A model generated the notes under the pieces. That model searched no databases. It had not been told where the DNA came from and worked only from the letters and a program-made list of their open reading frames with translations. The position numbers and the translations under genes were made by a program. From positions 79,092-143,091 of the forward strand of contig WVZL01000006.1 in the NCBI GenBank assembly GCA_011772495.1: DNA of 64,000 nt, in the 5' to 3' direction. The stretch comes from Candidatus Aminicenantota bacterium. GTDB lineage: Bacteria; Acidobacteriota; Aminicenantia; Aminicenantales; Aminicenantaceae. Positions 9,150 to 16,606 of this stretch are shown here, piece after piece; the first letter of the stretch is position 1; the number at the start of each line of letters is the position of its first letter.

Positions 9150-10373
9150 TTAGGCTTTCAGCTTTTGTTTAACAAATTCATAAGCCTTATCCAAGGCCTG
9201 CTCGAGATTCTCTGCTTCCTCACCAGCCATCTCCACCAAGGAAGGACTTCCTCCCCCCTTTCCCTTAATCAGAGGAGAGAGCAGAGGAACCAGCTCTCTC
9301 AGGTCAAGATTGAGGTTCTCGGAAGCGGCAAGGATCAAATATCCCCTCTCCTCTTTCTTTAGGGCATAGAGGACCACGAGCTCGCCACTTCTTATAATGC
9401 TCAGGGCCAGGAATTTCGCTTCCTCCAATGTCTTGTCTACCAGGATATCCCTGATGATCTGTTCTTTGGCCTTGCTGATGATCTCTTGAGCTTCATAAAG
9501 AGCGATTTTTTGCTGCATCTTCCTCAATTTCTTTTTTTGAGATTTAGAATCAGAGACAACTTTTTCAACCGAAGAGAAAACCTCCTGCTCACTCACTGTA
9601 AATTGGGCAGCCAGCTGGCGAAGGATTCGGTCCTTCAGCCTATAATCCTTTAAAGCTCTATGGCCACACAGAAAATCAAACCGAAGATTATTTCTTATCC
9701 TTTCCGACCTTAATATCTTCACTGTCCCGATCTCTCCTGTTCTTCGGCAGTGTGTTCCTCCGCAGGCAGAGTAGTCAAAACCAGCTACCTCAACCACGCG
9801 GATCATTCCTTTCTTTTGAGGAGGTTTTCTCAGGGGAATGTCTTTTATTTTGGCTTCTGGAACAAAATAGACTTTTATCTCCCGGTCTTGAAAAACGATC
9901 TCATTCGCCCGCTTTTCCACCTTTTCCAGGTCTTCTTCATGAATTTCTCTTATGCCTATTTCGACGGTTGAGGATTCATCCCCTAGATGAAAAGAGAGAG
10001 TCTCTCCCTCGAGAAGCTCGTAAAAGCTCTGGGAAAGAAGGTGCTGGCCAGAGTGTTGCTGCATATAGTCAAAGCGAGTGGGCCAGTCTATTTTTCCCTT
10101 TATCTCCTGCTCAGTAATATCTTCTTCCAGGAGGTGAATGATTCTTTCTCCTTCTTCCAAGACGTCAATGACCTTAACTCCATTAATCGTGCCCTTATCC
10201 GAAGGCTGGCCTCCCGATTCTGGGTAAAAACAGGTCTGGTCCAGGACTAAGGCCGGCTGGCTGTCATGAGCCTCTCTCTGCACGACTTTGGCCTCGAATT
10301 CAACCTGGTAGGGGTCATCAAAATAAAGCCTTTTGGTTGGAACCGCTGCGGAACGGCCTCTAAAATCACTCAT
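9150..10373 (-). CDS. AlaX-type alanyl-tRNA editing protein with DHHA1 domain
   Basis: This 407-residue trans-editing protein hydrolyses mischarged Ser- or Gly-tRNA(Ala). The N-terminal beta-barrel matches the AlaRS editing region (YFDDPYQVEFEAKV, then PESGGQPSDKG). The zinc site is HSGQHLL together with CGGTHCRRTGEIG. The C-terminal third contains a coiled-coil stretch (about residues 255-310) and a DHHA1-like domain ending in the glycine-rich IKGKGGGSPSLVEMAG. This long AlaX form corresponds to the whole back half of AlaRS. There is no aminoacylation domain. GGAAG precedes the ATG at somewhat long spacing. It is the last gene of the minus-strand run. Confidence 0.93.
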   Translation of the reverse strand: MSDFRGRSAAVPTKRLYFDDPYQVEFEAKVVQREAHDSQPALVLDQTCFYPESGGQPSDKGTINGVKVIDVLEEGERIIHLLEEDITEQEIKGKIDWPTRFDYMQQHSGQHLLSQSFYELLEGETLSFHLGDESSTVEIGIREIHEEDLEKVEKRANEIVFQDREIKVYFVPEAKIKDIPLRKPPQKKGMIRVVEVAGFDYSACGGTHCRRTGEIGTVKILRSERIRNNLRFDFLCGHRALKDYRLKDRILRQLAAQFTVSEQEVFSSVEKVVSDSKSQKKKLRKMQQKIALYEAQEIISKAKEQIIRDILVDKTLEEAKFLALSIIRSGELVVLYALKKEERGYLILAASENLNLDLRELVPLLSPLIKGKGGGSPSLVEMAGEEAENLEQALDKAYEFVKQKLKA

Positions 10374-10444
10374 GGAAATTTGCTTCCTTTGACTTGTCCT
10401 CCAGGTCGATTCGGCTCAGAAAGAGAATAATTAAGCTTTACTTT

Positions 10445-10771
10445 TTACCCTTCTTCCATGTTATAAGACAGGTCTACGGCTTCAAAGACCAAGGCATAGG
10501 CTTTCTTCTGAGACCTTGAACGATGAATTGTTCCCTCTTGAACGAGGAGCCCCTCCCCTTCCTTCAAAACAACTGGATCTCCTTCCTGAAAATCAATGGT
10601 TATCTCTCCCTTGAAGACGACAAAAAATTCATCGCCATTATGACGATGATAGGGATAAGCTCCATCTATCAGGGCTAGGCTCAAGCTGCAGTTTTCGACC
10701 TTGGCGACTCTCAGGGGAGAAAATTTCTTGACAACCTTTTTGGCTAACTCGTCCAAAACCACTTTTTTCAT
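10445..10771 (-). CDS. Small cupin-domain protein
   Basis: This is a single-domain cupin of about 108 residues. The metal-binding motif 1 is recognisable (YPYHRHNGDEFFVVFKGEI: HxH, then E), and motif 2 includes GTIHRS. I chose ATG 10771 (MKKVVLDEL) because GGAGG lies 7 nt before it; a TTG at 10783 in the same frame would place the ribosome site inside the coding region. Small cupins of this kind bind metals and often protect or isomerise sugars or act as sensors, and nothing here identifies a ligand. A 9-bp tandem array lies immediately upstream. Confidence 0.85.
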   Translation of the reverse strand: MKKVVLDELAKKVVKKFSPLRVAKVENCSLSLALIDGAYPYHRHNGDEFFVVFKGEITIDFQEGDPVVLKEGEGLLVQEGTIHRSRSQKKAYALVFEAVDLSYNMEEG

Positions 10772-10786
10772 CCCATCCTCCAAAAT

Positions 10787-10831
10787 TAGTTTAGCTAGTT
10801 TATCTAGTTTTTCTAGTTTGTCTAGTTTATT
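10787..10831 (-). repeat. 9-bp tandem repeat array (5 units)
   Basis: Five head-to-tail 9-mers read TAGTTTAGC, TAGTTTATC, TAGTTTTTC, TAGTTTGTC and TAGTTTATT on the plus strand (GATAAACTA-type on the minus strand). The array lies between the DUF401 stop and the cupin start, 16 nt upstream of the cupin ATG. The same unit occurs at 12073 and 25532. Confidence 0.85.
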
Positions 10832-10846
10832 TACAAACTTAATGAA

Positions 10847-12064
10847 CTATAATATTCTTAGGAATAATAATACAAGAAATGATGCCATAAATACAATCAG
10901 GCAGGGCCAGATCAAAATCCTGAAAACACTTCTTAGATCTGCCTGAAAGTAATCCACTGTCAAAATCAGGCATAAATGAGCAGGAGAAAGAAGGATCCCC
11001 ACAAAGCCGCTCACGTAGGCAAACATCACCAGCACCATATCTGGATTGGGCAGGCCAAAAATGGGAAGCAGAATGGGAAAAGAAATTCCGACAAAGGCGT
11101 GATTCACCCCGGTCAGCAGGCCAAGGAGAAAGGGAATAGCGAAAAGGAGAAAATAGGCAGAAACCCCCTCTGGCCGGAAGACCTGGGTCAGCGAAATCAA
11201 GGCGCCGCTAGTATCCAGGATCCTTTTGAACATCATCACCGCAGCCAAGAGAAAAATCGTTTTCAAAGAGATGCTTTTCCAGACAAGGCTCAGTCTTTCC
11301 CTCAAATTCATTCGCGAGAGAATTTGGGTTAGAAAGGCCGTGATGGCCAGGGAGATGAGCATATGAAGCCTGAGGGCAAATATCAAGACTATGGCCAGTA
11401 AAATCGGCCAAAGGCTAAAAAACAGGCTGTACAGGTTTTTAAGAAAACGATTGCTCTTACTTTCTTTCGGCAGATAAGGGACATGTTTAAAGAGCAAGGT
11501 TAAACCAATAACAGCAGCCAAAATAGTGAAAGGAAATTGGACCGAGGAAATCTTCTTGATAGGGATTTGCAAGATGGCCGCGGCCATGATCAGGTTCACA
11601 TAGAGTGGCCAGCAGTATTCCCAGATATGGCGGAACCAATAATTGAGAAAAGTCAGCCAGGCAGGAGAGAGCTTCCAGCGGCTTCCTGCCTCTTTGACTA
11701 TCGGCGCTGACATCAGGGCTCCTCCCAGCATAGGGAGTAAACCGATGAAAATAGAAGGGATAACCAGGATGAGCCGTGCCTCGGGAACAAGATCTTTAAG
11801 AGAATCGACCAGTATTTTAAAATTGCCTCGAGCCTGGAGAAAATTCCCCAAATAGAGGACGAGGATGATGATCCCGATAAGGCTTAGGGTCTCGAAGGAG
11901 ATCAAGGCTTTGAATAAATCAAGAACTAATAGTTTTACATTCAGTCCGAAAAGTAGACCAGAGAGTATGGCGCCTAAAAACAGGGCTGAACCAAGATCAA
12001 CCTTCTTTTTGAGTAAGAAAAGGAGAATAAGGACGACCAGGACAATCCTTAAAAGATCCTGCAT
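10847..12064 (-). CDS. DUF401 family integral membrane protein
   Basis: This 405-residue multispanning membrane protein matches the DUF401 (COG1906) group, which is distantly similar to anion or dicarboxylate permeases. About ten hydrophobic helices are visible, with conserved segments such as LLPMLGGALMSAPIVKEAG and ILLSPAHLCLILTVDYF, each in a re-entrant-loop-like context. The transported substrate is unknown. The ATG start has no clear Shine-Dalgarno sequence. Instead a 9-bp repeat array begins 9 nt upstream. It is probably co-transcribed with the RNase HIII gene. Confidence 0.85.
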   Translation of the reverse strand: MQDLLRIVLVVLILLFLLKKKVDLGSALFLGAILSGLLFGLNVKLLVLDLFKALISFETLSLIGIIILVLYLGNFLQARGNFKILVDSLKDLVPEARLILVIPSIFIGLLPMLGGALMSAPIVKEAGSRWKLSPAWLTFLNYWFRHIWEYCWPLYVNLIMAAAILQIPIKKISSVQFPFTILAAVIGLTLLFKHVPYLPKESKSNRFLKNLYSLFFSLWPILLAIVLIFALRLHMLISLAITAFLTQILSRMNLRERLSLVWKSISLKTIFLLAAVMMFKRILDTSGALISLTQVFRPEGVSAYFLLFAIPFLLGLLTGVNHAFVGISFPILLPIFGLPNPDMVLVMFAYVSGFVGILLSPAHLCLILTVDYFQADLRSVFRILIWPCLIVFMASFLVLLFLRIL

Positions 12065-12072
12065 CTCGTTAT

Positions 12073-12135
12073 GAGTTTATTGAGTTTGTTTAGTTGATCT
12101 TGTTTATCTAATTTTTCTAGTTTGCCTATTTTATT
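12073..12135 (-). repeat. 9-bp tandem repeat array (7 units)
   Basis: Seven degenerate 9-mers (plus-strand GAGTTTATT, GAGTTTGTT, TAGTTGATC, TTGTTTATC, TAATTTTTC, TAGTTTGCC, TATTTTATT) fill the gap between the RNase HIII stop and the DUF401 start. They run into the last codons of rnhC. They are the same family as the arrays at 10787 and 25532. Confidence 0.8.
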
Positions 12136-12805
12136 TTTTATCTTTGACTACGCTCAAGATACGAGCTGTGAGTTTGAAGTGCTTCTTAGTTGCTATTTCT
12201 AAAACTTGTGCTCCTTTGAGCTCAACCAGCTTCACACCTGCCTCTTCAGCCAAGGGGGACGAGCCTTTGGGAAGATCTACTCCCATGTCCTTGGAGAGAA
12301 AATAAAGTCTCTTTAAGAATTCGGCTCGGGCCATGATCGAAGCGGCAGCCACGGCTAAATCCTCCTCAGCTTTGGTTTGCTGGACAAGTTCAATCGTTTT
12401 TCCTTTTTTCATGAGGGCATTTTGAACAGAGACCTTGTTCCCGAATTGATCAGTGATAGCCAGAGAACAATCGACTTCTTCCAAGATATTCTCGATGACG
12501 CGAGCATGAGCCCAGGCTAAGATTCGGTTCAGGTTTCTCAGTTTCTCGTAAAGTTCGTTGTATTTTGGAGGTCCAATCACGACCAAAGAATGCCTATACC
12601 CCTTCTTTAGAACCTCTGACAGCTCCCGCACCCGGTTTTCTGATAATTTCTTACAATCTCGAACACCCAGCTCTCTGAGAACACTCTCCTGTTTTTCGGG
12701 AAGGAACATTCCGGCTACGACCAGAGGGCCAAAATAATCACCTTTGCCTGATTCGTCCGTCCCGATGTGTCCCTTTTCGGCTGGGAATAGTTTTGACTGG
12801 TGCAT
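12131..12805 (-). CDS. rnhC: Ribonuclease HIII, lacking the usual N-terminal domain
   Basis: This 224-residue RNase H removes RNA from RNA/DNA hybrids. The diagnostic type HIII signature GTDESGKGDYFGPLV holds the first two catalytic acidic residues, and further acidic residues lie in AITDQFG and in KAEEDLAVAAASIMARAEFL. Canonical RNase HIII is about 300 residues long with an N-terminal TBP-like substrate-binding domain. Here only about 13 residues precede the catalytic core, and the frame upstream meets a stop before any alternative start. It starts 8 nt after the CoA-transferase stop without its own ribosome site, so translation is probably coupled. Confidence 0.88.
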   Translation of the reverse strand: MHQSKLFPAEKGHIGTDESGKGDYFGPLVVAGMFLPEKQESVLRELGVRDCKKLSENRVRELSEVLKKGYRHSLVVIGPPKYNELYEKLRNLNRILAWAHARVIENILEEVDCSLAITDQFGNKVSVQNALMKKGKTIELVQQTKAEEDLAVAAASIMARAEFLKRLYFLSKDMGVDLPKGSSPLAEEAGVKLVELKGAQVLEIATKKHFKLTARILSVVKDKK

Positions 12806-12813
12806 TAAATTTT

Positions 12814-14112
12814 TTAGCTTAAAAGGCTTCTGGACTTAGCTTCTTTTATGAGCTCAGGCCTGAATTCAGGGTGAGCAATATTAATGAGAGCTGTCGTCCG
12901 TTCCTGTAGATTTTTGCCATGCAGATAGGCAACGCCATATTCAGTAACCACATACATCACATCAGCTCTGGTCGTAACAACTCCAGCCCCTTCCTTCAAG
13001 ATGGGAACGATCCGAGAGATTTCTCCACCCTTGGCTGTGGAGGGAAAAGCAATAATCGGCTTGCCGCCTTTAGAGTGGGCGGCGCCTCGAATGAAATCAA
13101 CCTGTCCACCAAAGCCACTGTAGATAAAGGTCCCGATAGAGTCTGAGCAAACCTGTCCGGTAATATCCACTTCAATGGCAGAATTGATCGCCACCATATT
13201 ATCATTCTGGGAAACATTGAAGGGATGATTCGTATAATCGGTAGGGTGAGCTTCGAAGACAGGGTTATTATCGACATATTCATACAACCTTTGAGAGCCA
13301 AGAAGAAAAGTCAAAATAACCTTGTTGGGATGAAATGTTTTCCTAGCTCCAGTGACGATTCCCTCCTCGATGGCTTCCATCACTCCGTCAGAAACCATCT
13401 CGGTGTGGATTCCCAAATCATTCCTTCCCTTGAGAGCAGAAAGGACAGCGTCAGGGATCCCTCCGATACCCAGCTGTAAGGTTGAACCGTCCTCTATAAG
13501 ATCAGCGATGTGATGACCGATCTTTCTTTCGACTTCAGTGAAAGGTTTCTTCTGAAGCTCAGGCAAGTCCGAAGAAATTTCGACAACTTTATGGACTCTG
13601 GAAACATGAATGAAAGAATCTCCCAGGACACGCGGCATTTTTTCGTTGACCTGAGCAATAACGATATCAGCCTTTTCAGCGGCTGCTTTGGAGGCCAGAA
13701 CCTCGACTCCAAAGCTCATGAATCCATGCTCATCAGGAGGGGAGAGATGCAGCAGAGCCGCATTCAGGGTCATTTGTCCTGAATAGAACAGGTTTGGTAT
13801 TTGATGGAGAAAAATGGGAACATAATCAGCTCGCCCTTCGTTGATGGCTTTTCTGTCTGCTGGTCCCACGAACAGGGAGTTATGTCGAAAATGTCCTTCC
13901 ATCTCAGGTTTGGAAAGAGGGTCTTCTCCTAGCAGGAGGACATGGACCAGCTCGACCTCTTCGAGTTCATCTTTTCGCTCAGCTAAAGCATTCAAAAGAG
14001 TATAGGGAGTAGCAGCATTCCCACTTACATAAACCCTCTGCTGGCTTTTAATCGTGGAGACAGCCTCCTCGGCAGTAACCAGCTTTTTCTTGTAATCATC
14101 TACCCAGGCCAC
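12814..14112 (-). CDS. Acetyl-CoA hydrolase/4-hydroxybutyrate CoA-transferase family enzyme
   Basis: This class I CoA-transferase of about 432 residues exchanges CoA between acyl groups, typically using acetyl-CoA as donor or product. The N-terminal segment (VTAEEAVSTIKSQQRVYVSG) and the GIGGIPDAVL glycine motif are typical. The catalytic glutamate should be the one in GIHTEMVSDG. The C-terminal segment contains GGQVDFIRGA and GGEISRIVPIL. GTG 14112 is preferred as start because AGGTGAGG lies 6 nt upstream; an in-frame GTG at 14124 is possible. It follows the five-subunit oxidoreductase genes by about 90 bp, which fits a role in acid formation during fermentation. The substrate acid is not determined. 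Confidence 0.9.
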   Translation of the reverse strand: MAWVDDYKKKLVTAEEAVSTIKSQQRVYVSGNAATPYTLLNALAERKDELEEVELVHVLLLGEDPLSKPEMEGHFRHNSLFVGPADRKAINEGRADYVPIFLHQIPNLFYSGQMTLNAALLHLSPPDEHGFMSFGVEVLASKAAAEKADIVIAQVNEKMPRVLGDSFIHVSRVHKVVEISSDLPELQKKPFTEVERKIGHHIADLIEDGSTLQLGIGGIPDAVLSALKGRNDLGIHTEMVSDGVMEAIEEGIVTGARKTFHPNKVILTFLLGSQRLYEYVDNNPVFEAHPTDYTNHPFNVSQNDNMVAINSAIEVDITGQVCSDSIGTFIYSGFGGQVDFIRGAAHSKGGKPIIAFPSTAKGGEISRIVPILKEGAGVVTTRADVMYVVTEYGVAYLHGKNLQERTTALINIAHPEFRPELIKEAKSRSLLS

Positions 14113-14200
14113 TATAATCCTCACCTTTTCGTTAGGAGTGAATGATTAATCTTTTAATCCAGCTTTTAAGATTTTTTGCTGAAAAAAGTGACTAAGCAAA

Positions 14201-15736
14201 CTATTTTGTTTTACTAGACTTTTTAGGCTTCTTGTCCTTCTTGGTTTTCCTTAGATACTTATCGATTTCTTCTGCTGCCACTCGAGCATCACCCATAGCT
14301 AGAATAACCGTGGCTCCGCCTCGAATGATATCACCTCCCGCATAGACTCCTTCCATGCTCGTCGCCATGGTGTTCCAATCTACTTCCACATTTCCCCACT
14401 TCCCTACTTCGAGCTGAGGCGTAGTCTTGGGGATTAAAGGATTCGGGCTGTTTCCGATCGCCACCACAACCATATCCACTTCCATGATGAACTCTGATCC
14501 CTCTATAGGTACTGGCCTACGTCGACCAGAGTCATCGGGTTCTCCCAGTTTCATTTTCAGACATTCCATCGCCTTAACTCGGCCGTATTCATCACTGATG
14601 TAGCGGATAGGCGTGGTTAAGAAGTGAAATGCGATTCCTTCCTCCTCAGCATGCTTAACCTCTTCCACTCGGGCAGGCATCTCAACTCGGGAACGACGGT
14701 AGACTATGGTTGACTCTTCAGCTCCCAGTCTCTGAGCTGTCCGAACAGAGTCCATGGCCACGTTACCTCCACCCAAAACAGCCACTCTTCTTCCCATAAA
14801 AACAGGCGTATCGTAGGCAGGAAATTCATAGGCTCTCATGAGATTGACTCGAGTGAGATACTCATTGGCAGAATAGATACCTATCAGATTCTCCCCAGGA
14901 ATCCTCATGAAATTCGGCAAGCCAGCTCCTGTTCCTATAAAAAAAGCATCATACCCATCCTTTTTTAAATCTTCTAGAGTAGCGGATAAACCAACGACAA
15001 AGTTGGTCTTCAACTCGACACCGAGTCTCTCTAAATATTCTACCTCTGCCTGGAGAATGCTCTTGGGCAGCCTGAATTCTGGTATGCCATAGACCAAAAC
15101 TCCGCCAGCAACGTGCAGGGCTTCAAAGATGGTGATTTTGTGGCCTTTCTTTGCCAGATCCCCAGCCACAGTCAAACCTGCGGGCCCGGCTCCGATGATG
15201 GCCGCTTTTTTCCCAGTAGAGGGTGGAATGCGAGGAATAGAAACTTTTCCTTTAAGCCTCTCATAATCCGAGGCAAACCTCTCTAGATTTCCGATGGCCA
15301 CGGAGACACCGGTGGCTTTCATCACCGTACAGGTTAATTCGCACTGGCTCTCTTGAGGACAGACCCGACCGCAAATAGCAGGAAGGCTGTTCGTTTCTTT
15401 CAGTTTAAGAGCACTGGCGATGAATTCACCCTTTTCGATGAGTTTTATGAAACTGGGAATATCTATCCTCACTGGACAACCTAATATGCAAAGAGGGTTG
15501 GCGCAGTCTAAACATCTCTGAGCTTCACGCTGGGCCATCTTTTCGTCCAAGCCGAGGTTGACCTCATCGAAATCTTTGTTCCTGTCTTCCGGCTCCCGCT
15601 CTGGCATTTTCTGGCGAGTTATCTTCATCCTTTCTTTTACGGGAATTGCCTTACGAAGCTCTTTTCGCCAATCTTTGTTGAATTCAGCCTTGAGGAGCTC
15701 TTTGAGCTCGGGATCTAACTTCTGCTTTTCTGCCAT
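14201..15736 (-). CDS. NfnB/L-like (GltA-type) FAD/NADP oxidoreductase subunit
   Basis: This 511-residue flavoprotein is homologous to the small subunit of glutamate synthase and to NfnB (the L subunit). The N-terminal iron-sulfur domain (about residues 75-140) has CLDCANPLCILGCP and CGRVCPQESQCELTC, which supply two [4Fe-4S] clusters. The FAD Rossmann motif is IIGAGPAGLTVAGDL and the NADP(H) Rossmann motif is VAVLGGGNVAMDSVRTA. There is no partner glutamate synthase large subunit; instead it directly follows an NfnA/S-like gene and NuoEFG-like genes. It is therefore best read as the NADP-dependent, FAD-bearing subunit of a multi-subunit bifurcating complex. The lysine-rich tail (KKDKKPKKSSK) is unusual. 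Confidence 0.92.
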   Translation of the reverse strand: MAEKQKLDPELKELLKAEFNKDWRKELRKAIPVKERMKITRQKMPEREPEDRNKDFDEVNLGLDEKMAQREAQRCLDCANPLCILGCPVRIDIPSFIKLIEKGEFIASALKLKETNSLPAICGRVCPQESQCELTCTVMKATGVSVAIGNLERFASDYERLKGKVSIPRIPPSTGKKAAIIGAGPAGLTVAGDLAKKGHKITIFEALHVAGGVLVYGIPEFRLPKSILQAEVEYLERLGVELKTNFVVGLSATLEDLKKDGYDAFFIGTGAGLPNFMRIPGENLIGIYSANEYLTRVNLMRAYEFPAYDTPVFMGRRVAVLGGGNVAMDSVRTAQRLGAEESTIVYRRSRVEMPARVEEVKHAEEEGIAFHFLTTPIRYISDEYGRVKAMECLKMKLGEPDDSGRRRPVPIEGSEFIMEVDMVVVAIGNSPNPLIPKTTPQLEVGKWGNVEVDWNTMATSMEGVYAGGDIIRGGATVILAMGDARVAAEEIDKYLRKTKKDKKPKKSSKTK

Positions 15737-15772
15737 TCTTTACTCTCTTCTCAATGCGTCCCTAGGATCAAA

Positions 15773-16606
15773 TCAGGGAAAATTGTCTCTCTCCCATCTG
15801 CAGAGGGATTGAATTTCATCCTCGAAATAAGACTTCCTCCTGCTGAACAGCTCTTCCCAGTCCACTTTATGACCATCAAAATCAGGGCCATCTACACAGG
15901 CAAATTTCGCCTTGCCATCGATAGTGACTCGACAGGCGCCACACATTCCTGTTCCGTCCACCATGATGGGATTCAGGCTGACTACAGTTTTTATTTTCTG
16001 AGACTTGGTGGCTTCAGAACACGCATACATGAGATAGGTACAGCCAATGGCTACCACTCGGTCAATCTTTTTTTCCTCTTTGATGATTGCTCTGAGTTTC
16101 TTATGGATATAGTCTTTGCAGTTATAGGTACTATCCCGCGCCGAGATGAAATATTTATCACTCACTTCCCTGAGCTTATTCTCCCAGTAAAGAAGGTAAT
16201 TGGCTTTGACATCGATCAAAGAAATAACCCTGTTTCCAGCCTCTTTGAGAGCTCGAGCAATCGGAAAGATAGCCCCGATACCGAAGCATCCTCCTCCACA
16301 GAGGACTGTTCCGTATTTTTTAATCTCGGAGGCCTTTCCCAAGGGCCCCACAAAAACAGGAACCTCGTCTCCCGCCTTAAGAAGGGATAACTTATGAGTG
16401 GAGGTGCCGACGACCATGAACACAGAAACGATTGAACCTTTTTTCTTATCCCAATCAGCTATGGTCAAGGGGATCCTCTCTCCTCTCTCGTCGGGCATGA
16501 CAATGACAAACTGGCCAGGTTGGCATTTTTTGGCGATTTCAGGCGCCTGCACTTCAAGGAGATGAATATTAGGTACCAGCCGTTCTCTTCTTAAAATCTG
16601 AGACAT
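15773..16606 (-). CDS. NfnA/S-like FAD/[2Fe-2S] oxidoreductase subunit
   Basis: This protein of about 277 residues belongs to the ferredoxin-NADP reductase/dihydroorotate-dehydrogenase-B family, as does NfnA. The FAD-binding segment (ERIPLTIADWD) is followed by a nucleotide domain (LCGGGCFGIGAIFPIARAL). The C-terminal [2Fe-2S] site has DGTGMCGACRVTIDG and FACVDGPDFDGHKVDW, which is nearly diagnostic of the NfnA/SudB group. ATG 16606 is chosen because GAGG lies 6 nt upstream and the ATG overlaps the NuoG-like stop as TGATG; a GTG one codon earlier is also possible. It transfers electrons between NAD(H) and the partner flavoprotein. Confidence 0.92.
   Translation of the reverse strand: MSQILRRERLVPNIHLLEVQAPEIAKKCQPGQFVIVMPDERGERIPLTIADWDKKKGSIVSVFMVVGTSTHKLSLLKAGDEVPVFVGPLGKASEIKKYGTVLCGGGCFGIGAIFPIARALKEAGNRVISLIDVKANYLLYWENKLREVSDKYFISARDSTYNCKDYIHKKLRAIIKEEKKIDRVVAIGCTYLMYACSEATKSQKIKTVVSLNPIMVDGTGMCGACRVTIDGKAKFACVDGPDFDGHKVDWEELFSRRKSYFEDEIQSLCRWERDNFP

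Noticed and set aside
15809..16390. 193-residue plus-strand open frame opposite the NfnA-like gene
   Set aside because: The minus-strand protein has complete FAD and [2Fe-2S] motifs; the opposite frame has none.
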